IMG/VR virus record: IMGVR_UViG_3300038551_000051
Coordinates: 1-32,113 of that record
DNA: 32,113 nt
Source of the DNA: a virus
Strand: one strand, 5' to 3'
This document shows positions 28,756 through 32,113 of this stretch, one piece after another. The notes beneath the pieces were generated by a model. It saw only the letters and a program-made list of their open reading frames with translations. It made no database searches and was not told the DNA's origin. The translations under genes and the position numbers were made by a program. Numbering within the stretch: position 1 is the first letter of the stretch; every line of letters begins with the position of its first letter.

Positions 28756-29417
28756 GCCAGTCCGACGAACAGGTCGAACGTGTACGACGGGTTCGTGCCG
28801 CCCACGTTGAAGCTGCCCCGGATGAAGGGCGGGAGCACGGCGGGGCCGGCGACCTCGTTCTCGGCCACGGCGGTCGTGGTGGCCTGGGTAAAGGTGGCGA
28901 GCGTCCACCAGCTCGCCTGGTCGAACGAGCCCTCGATGATCACGTCGAGCGTGCCAGTGCCGCCGCCGGTGACCGTGGCCACGGTGACCACGCCAGTGCC
29001 GCCGGTCGGGGTCGTGGTCATGGCGTCCTGGTTCTGGTCGCCCAGGGCGCCCGTGAACTGGACGGTCCAGGGCCCGCCGTCGTCGCCGGTCACCAGAGCC
29101 TCGCCCGGGCCGATGTTGGACAGGGCTTCGAGAGCGGCCTGCACCTCAGCGGCGCTGGCATCAGCATCTAGCGAGCCGGTGGTCTGGCCCTCCCAGGTGA
29201 TCGTGAACGAGGTCAGGCCCGAGCCGCCGACCGTCAGGGTCTGGATCTCGTCACCGGCCCCCGTCACGTTGTCGCCCTGGAGGCGAGCCAGCAGCAGCGT
29301 CGGAGCGGTCGAGCCGTCCGAGGTGAGGCGAACCTCGTCCGAGTAGGCATCTGCGGTCAGGGCTGTCTCGCCCAGGTTGATGAACTCGCCGGGGCAGAGA
29401 GTACGGAGTCTAGCCAT
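28752..29417 (-). CDS. virion protein carrying the repeated beta module
   Basis: A 221-aa protein. A short N-terminal part (LCPGEFINLGETALTADAYS) is followed at about residues 61-147 by the beta module also present in both tail tube proteins: GGSGLTSFTITWEGQTTGSL, EVQAALEALSNI, GGPWTVQFTGALGD and PTGGTGVVTVA. The C-terminal part (TLDVIIEGSFDQASWWTLAT, then PAVLPPFIRGSFNVGG) has beta strands and resembles a tail or capsid decoration domain. It is likely a virion surface component. The ATG follows TACACT by seven bases, so the start is predicted leaderless or nearly so. Confidence 0.65.
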   Translation of the reverse strand: MARLRTLCPGEFINLGETALTADAYSDEVRLTSDGSTAPTLLLARLQGDNVTGAGDEIQTLTVGGSGLTSFTITWEGQTTGSLDADASAAEVQAALEALSNIGPGEALVTGDDGGPWTVQFTGALGDQNQDAMTTTPTGGTGVVTVATVTGGGTGTLDVIIEGSFDQASWWTLATFTQATTTAVAENEVAGPAVLPPFIRGSFNVGGTNPSYTFDLFVGLA

Positions 29418-29422
29418 GATCG

Positions 29423-29755
29423 TCAGTGTACCACGCTCAGCCAGCGCCGGACCGGCTTGTTCTCGGGGCGCTGCATCAACTCCAGCAGCGGGCCCTCCAG
29501 GGCCGAGATGATCGCTTCCTCCACGTCATCGCTCCAGCCGGCGAAGTGATGGACGGGCGTGTTGTAGAACGCCATGTGCAGGATCTCGTGGATCAGGGTC
29601 TGCTGCTGCTGGGTGAACCCCGGGTGCGTCGACACCTCGATGATGTCGTGCATCCGAAGGGCGTGGCCCATCAGCCGCTTCTTGGAGATCAGCTTCGAAG
29701 GCCAGTTGATGCGGTGCGTGTGCGCACCAAGGCTCACGCTCTGGGGACGCTTCAT
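29423..29755 (-). CDS. HExxH zinc metallopeptidase
   Basis: A 110-aa protein with the zinc-dependent peptidase motif HEILH at residues 56-60 inside an amphipathic helix, preceded by a beta-rich N-terminus (VSLGAHTHRINWPSKLI) and followed by DDVEEAIISALEGPLLELM, a helix that would supply the third ligand. Small HExxH proteins of this kind occur in phages beside lysis or structural genes. It could clip a head or tail protein, or cell wall peptides. ATG 29755 overlaps the previous stop by TGATG. Its stop lies within the promoter of the next gene. Confidence 0.75.
   Translation of the reverse strand: MKRPQSVSLGAHTHRINWPSKLISKKRLMGHALRMHDIIEVSTHPGFTQQQQTLIHEILHMAFYNTPVHHFAGWSDDVEEAIISALEGPLLELMQRPENKPVRRWLSVVH
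29425..29433 (-). promoter_or_regulatory. extended -10 promoter TGGTACACT
   Basis: Minus-strand TGG plus TACACT, seven bases before ATG 29417. It overlaps the last codons and stop of the metallopeptidase gene. Confidence 0.65.
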
Positions 29756-30066
29756 GTCGAGGCCGGCCACTTCTCGAAGGACACCTTGCCACCGTCGTCC
29801 TTGATGCGGGAGCCCAGCTCGACCGCCACCCACTCGATCAGCGGGTGGACTTCCCGGGCGAAGTACAGGCGGTCGAACTGCATGTTGGGCAGGCGCTGGC
29901 CCACCACGTACGGGATGGCGTCCTTGTCCGGGTTGCGCCGGGCCCAGTCCTGGTAGTCGCCGAGCTTGTCGACGATCACCACGCTGACCTTGGGGTTCGC
30001 CATGCGCTGGCGTTCCTCGTGGGAGGGCTCGACCGGACCGGCGGGGAAGCGGTCGTAGCGGGTCAT
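29752..30066 (-). CDS. unknown protein between endolysin and metallopeptidase
   Basis: A 104-aa protein: MTRYDRFPAGPVEPSHEERQ, then VSVVIVDKLGDYQDWARRNP and FAREVHPLIEWVAVELGSRI, ending FEKWPAST. It is acidic and basic in alternation with a central beta strand. I recognise no family. It lies 2 bp after the endolysin gene and is coupled by TGATG to the metallopeptidase, so it may belong to the lysis or virion-maturation group. Confidence 0.65.
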   Translation of the reverse strand: MTRYDRFPAGPVEPSHEERQRMANPKVSVVIVDKLGDYQDWARRNPDKDAIPYVVGQRLPNMQFDRLYFAREVHPLIEWVAVELGSRIKDDGGKVSFEKWPAST

Positions 30067-30068
30067 GG

Positions 30069-30881
30069 TCAGACGTTCTTGCAGGGACCGTCGACGATGA
30101 CCATGTTCTGCTGCCACTCGGGCCCGTACACCGTCGTGCTCTCGGGGATCTGGCCGGCCCGCAGGATGTCGAGCGCCTTGGGCGTGAGCCACTTGGCCAG
30201 GCCGCTGTCCCGCACGCAGTAGGCGTGGCTGGTGACCTTGCGGGTCACCGGGTTCTGCTTGGAGTACCAGACGATGGTCGGGTTGCCGGGGCGAGGGGCG
30301 GTGGTGGACACGATGGGAGCCTTTCCTGAGCCTGTGATGGGAGAGAGAACGGGGGCCGGGGCGGGGGCCGGGGCGGGGTTGGCCTTGATGATGGCCGGCA
30401 GCACCCGCTCCTTCCACTGCCTGACCCGGACGATGCCCGGGCAGGTCTTGCGGTACAGCGACCACTCGGGGAACTGGGCGTGGTAGCCGTAGCCCGTGCC
30501 GTCCCAGGCGTTGGCCGGGATGTTGGCGATGGCGGGGTGGGCCTGGCGAGCCCACACACCCAGCCGCACCAGGGAGTAGATTTGGGCCTCGGTCCACGGG
30601 TCGTTGTTCGGGTCGCCGTTGTCCTCGGTCTCCACGCTGATGGCGAAGCTGTTGGCCCGGTAGTTGGCGTCGGCGGTCCGGGCCGTGTCGATGAGCTGCC
30701 AGATGGCGCCCTCTTTGGTGATGATGAAGTGCGACTCCAGGTTCGTGGAGCGCAGGAAGTAGCCGTAGGCGCTGGTGGCCGAGCCCACGATGCTGTGGGC
30801 GATGAACAGGCGCTGGGCGGCGGCTGGTTGGGTGCGGTTCTCCGGGAGGAGGCGCTGTTCTGCGAAGGGACAGATAGCCAT
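30069..30881 (-). CDS. endolysin: N-acetylmuramoyl-L-alanine amidase
   Basis: A 270-aa protein. The N-terminal domain is an amidase_2/PGRP-type zinc amidase: LFIAHSIVGS (H29), FAISVETEDNGDP (residues 79-91), YGYHAQFPEW (H134) and YRKTCPGI (C147), giving the His-His-Cys zinc site. It cuts the bond between N-acetylmuramic acid and L-alanine in peptidoglycan. A Pro/Ala linker (NPAPAPAPAPVL) leads to a C-terminal domain of about 80 residues (TIVWYSKQNPVTRKVTSHAY, then LAKWLTPKALDILRAGQIPE) that may bind cell wall. No signal peptide is visible, so a holin is needed. ATG 30881 lies nine bases after TACACT. Confidence 0.9.
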   Translation of the reverse strand: MAICPFAEQRLLPENRTQPAAAQRLFIAHSIVGSATSAYGYFLRSTNLESHFIITKEGAIWQLIDTARTADANYRANSFAISVETEDNGDPNNDPWTEAQIYSLVRLGVWARQAHPAIANIPANAWDGTGYGYHAQFPEWSLYRKTCPGIVRVRQWKERVLPAIIKANPAPAPAPAPVLSPITGSGKAPIVSTTAPRPGNPTIVWYSKQNPVTRKVTSHAYCVRDSGLAKWLTPKALDILRAGQIPESTTVYGPEWQQNMVIVDGPCKNV

Positions 30882-30890
30882 GAGGCCACC

Positions 30891-30899
30891 AGTGTAGCA
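30891..30899 (-). promoter_or_regulatory. extended -10 promoter TGCTACACT for the endolysin gene
   Basis: Minus-strand TGC plus TACACT, nine bases before ATG 30881. Almost no leader is possible. Confidence 0.6.
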
Positions 30900-30918
30900 C
30901 GCAGAGTGAATGCACAGG

Positions 30919-31578
30919 TTAGTCCCAGAGCGCCAGGATTTCCTTGGCCCACGCCACCTTGTCAGCCACTCGCTGGCCGGGTGGCTGCGATGATGACCAC
31001 AGCTCCAGGTTCTCCAGACGGTTGTCGTCCCGCTGGCCGTTCATGTGGTGGACGTTCTCATGGGACAGGAGTGGGCGGCCCAGGTGCTGCTCCATCACCA
31101 GGCGGTGCTCTGCCTTGCGCTTGCCGCCCGTGCGCTTCCCCTTGATATGGACGTAGCCGTAGGCATCCACCCACCGGCTCTCGTGCCCTTCCCACTTGCG
31201 GGCCGATTCCTTGTGTTGGCAGGCCGGGGAGCAGAACTTGTTGGTGCGCTTTGCGTACGGGATCTGGCGCCGGCAGGATGGGCATGGGTGTGGCTCAGCG
31301 TTCCACTTCTCTTCGTTGTGCTCTCGCAGGCAGATCGAACTGCACCACTTCGAGCCCCGGTTCGTGGGCTGGCCGCAGTGAGCGCACGGGTGGCGTTGGC
31401 GTTCTTTCTTCGCTCTGACACTGCACGACTCGGAGCAATACTTGGCGCCCGTGAACGTTGCGGCGCCACACTGGGCGCACGGGTGGTGGCTGCGGCACCG
31501 TGTGTCTGGTGCCATCTGGGCGAGCAGGCGGTGGATTGGAGTGGAGCACTCGGAGCACGGGGCGGTAAGAGAAGGCAT
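30919..31578 (-). CDS. HNH endonuclease with tandem zinc ribbons
   Basis: A 219-aa protein. Residues 1-120 hold at least three and probably four small zinc modules: [49 protein letters not shown] and [11 protein letters not shown]...NKFCSPAC. Each repeated unit has CxxC and a later CxxxC. The C-terminal domain is an HNH_3-type nuclease: [20 protein letters not shown], then [18 protein letters not shown]. This is the layout of a phage homing endonuclease in which the zinc modules read DNA. ATG 31578 is five bases after the promoter hexamer; a longer version starting at GTG 31593 would begin inside the promoter and is less likely. Confidence 0.85.
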   Translation of the reverse strand: MPSLTAPCSECSTPIHRLLAQMAPDTRCRSHHPCAQCGAATFTGAKYCSESCSVRAKKERQRHPCAHCGQPTNRGSKWCSSICLREHNEEKWNAEPHPCPSCRRQIPYAKRTNKFCSPACQHKESARKWEGHESRWVDAYGYVHIKGKRTGGKRKAEHRLVMEQHLGRPLLSHENVHHMNGQRDDNRLENLELWSSSQPPGQRVADKVAWAKEILALWD

Positions 31579-31583
31579 GGAAG

Positions 31584-31592
31584 AGTATAGCA
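31584..31592 (-). promoter_or_regulatory. extended -10 promoter TGCTATACT
   Basis: Minus-strand TGC plus TATACT, five bases before ATG 31578. It begins the leftward virion/lysis transcription and predicts a leaderless start. Confidence 0.6.
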
Positions 31593-31823
31593 CATGGCTG
31601 ACCTATATTCTGAGCCGTGAGTGAAGTTGGAGGCATTTGCTGTCTATACCCGGGTAGGTGGCAAAGGGTGTACCCCCACCCGACGCACACCACGCCCAAC
31701 CTTCACACTCTCAACGCAACGCAACGCACACTGTCAACCATACCTAACACTCACACCATCGACCGACCTACCCTGTGCCAGCCTGGCCAACCGAAACAAT
31801 ATCCATATGTCCGATTTGTCCTC

Positions 31824-31852
31824 TTGACCTTCGGCCCCGACCGCCCGATACT
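31824..31852 (+). promoter_or_regulatory. sigma70-type promoter TTGACC-N17-GATACT
   Basis: TTGACC (31824-31829), a 17-nt spacer, then GATACT (31847-31852), with predicted +1 near 31859. It is the only promoter here with a consensus-like -35 and normal spacing, which suggests recognition by host RNA polymerase early in infection. Confidence 0.7.
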
Positions 31853-31893
31853 CACACCAGAGCAACGGACCGACCATTGCCAGAGAGGAACCT

Positions 31894-32073
31894 ATGACCA
31901 GGACCACAGAGACCATCGACCAGGAAGGCCGAGACATCGACTACCTGCGCCAGCAAGAGCGGGCCCGAGCGTTCTCACTCGCCTACGACGATGGCCAGAC
32001 CTACGGCCAGAGCACGGCCGCCAACTACCTTGCCGCCAACGGCATCACCTTCGATGGTGGCTACGATGACTGA
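31894..32073 (+). CDS. small early-type protein
   Basis: A 59-aa ORF from ATG 31894 with AGAGGAA upstream. The protein MTRTTETIDQEGRDIDYLRQ is followed by a helix QERARAFSLAYDDGQTYGQS and ends in an acidic tail, FDGGYDD. The following ATG overlaps its end by 8 bp. It is short and directly behind a consensus promoter, as many early host-takeover genes are. No family recognised. Confidence 0.7.
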   Translation: MTRTTETIDQEGRDIDYLRQQERARAFSLAYDDGQTYGQSTAANYLAANGITFDGGYDD

Positions 32074-32113
32074 GCACACCTACTGGCTCACCATCGGTCG
32101 CAACATCGACCAG
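32066..32113 (+). CDS. start of a following ORF, cut by the window end
   Basis: ATG 32066 overlaps the preceding stop (ATGACTGA) and opens 16 codons (MTEHTYWLTIGRNIDQ) up to the window edge. The overlap pattern supports it as the next gene of the same operon; nothing more can be said. Confidence 0.6.
   Translation, partial: MTEHTYWLTIGRNIDQ

Larger units (their letters stand above)
31579..31893. promoter_or_regulatory. divergent control region
   Basis: A 315-bp gap between leftward and rightward genes with no convincing ORF. It contains the leftward -10 at 31584, a 10-bp palindrome TACCCGGGTA (31647-31656), a partial one GGGTGTACCC (31666-31675), three copies of CAACG (31712-31726), a long CA-rich stretch, and the rightward promoter at 31824-31852. 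The palindromes are operator candidates. Confidence 0.5.

Noticed and set aside
1-32113. CRISPR arrays, insertion sequences, integrase or repressor genes
   Set aside because: I saw no regularly spaced repeats, transposase motifs, or integrase catalytic motifs. The Gp3-like gene alone does not establish lysogeny.

Overview
This window is a 32 kb piece of a tailed-phage genome with short-tail (podovirus) features and high GC content, most likely infecting an actinobacterium. The actinobacterial assignment rests on three things: extended -10 promoters of the form TGNTANACT, several genes that appear to start at the +1 nucleotide (leaderless), and a tRNA-like RNA whose sequence closely follows an actinobacterial tmRNA. 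The podovirus assignment rests on the virion genes: T7 gp11-like and gp12-like tail tube proteins, three or four Ala-rich internal virion proteins including one of 993 aa, and no tape measure protein or sheath.

Layout. Positions 1-8743 read rightward. They hold nucleotide metabolism and replication genes (a dATP/dGTP diphosphohydrolase-like fragment, a PolA-type polymerase with 3'-5' exonuclease, an HNH nuclease, a RuvC-like resolvase, a Cas4/RecB-like nuclease, a Gp3-like protein, a small HTH protein, a probable ssDNA-binding protein, a stand-alone primase-type zinc domain and a DnaQ-like exonuclease). Two holin-like membrane proteins, a peptide deformylase, a small protein that resembles the capsid N-terminus, and a zinc-ribbon microprotein follow. 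The rightward block ends in a 79-nt RNA that looks like a tmRNA reduced to its tRNA-like domain.

Positions 8744-31578 read leftward and hold the virion and lysis module. In transcription order from the right: zinc-ribbon/HNH nuclease, amidase endolysin, a small protein, an HExxH metallopeptidase, a beta-module protein, small proteins, tail fibre, glycine-rich tip protein, large terminase, small proteins, portal, scaffold, major capsid protein, endonuclease VII, tail tube A and B, internal virion proteins, and two small genes. From 31579 a 315-bp intergenic control region drives a second rightward (early-type) transcript that runs off the window.

How it works together. Nearly all genes are packed with 1-11 bp overlaps (ATGA, GTGA, TGATG), which implies translational coupling inside a few operons. 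Seventeen TANACT-type -10 elements mark likely operon heads and internal re-starts on both strands, plus one TAGGCT in front of the small RNA. The most unusual signals are the tRNA-like RNA with a G3.U wobble and its own promoter, the diphosphohydrolase/PolA pair that recalls 2-aminoadenine (Z) genome phages, a capsid N-terminal mimic encoded in the replication arm, and one beta module inserted into three different virion proteins. No integrase, repressor, CRISPR array or insertion sequence is visible.
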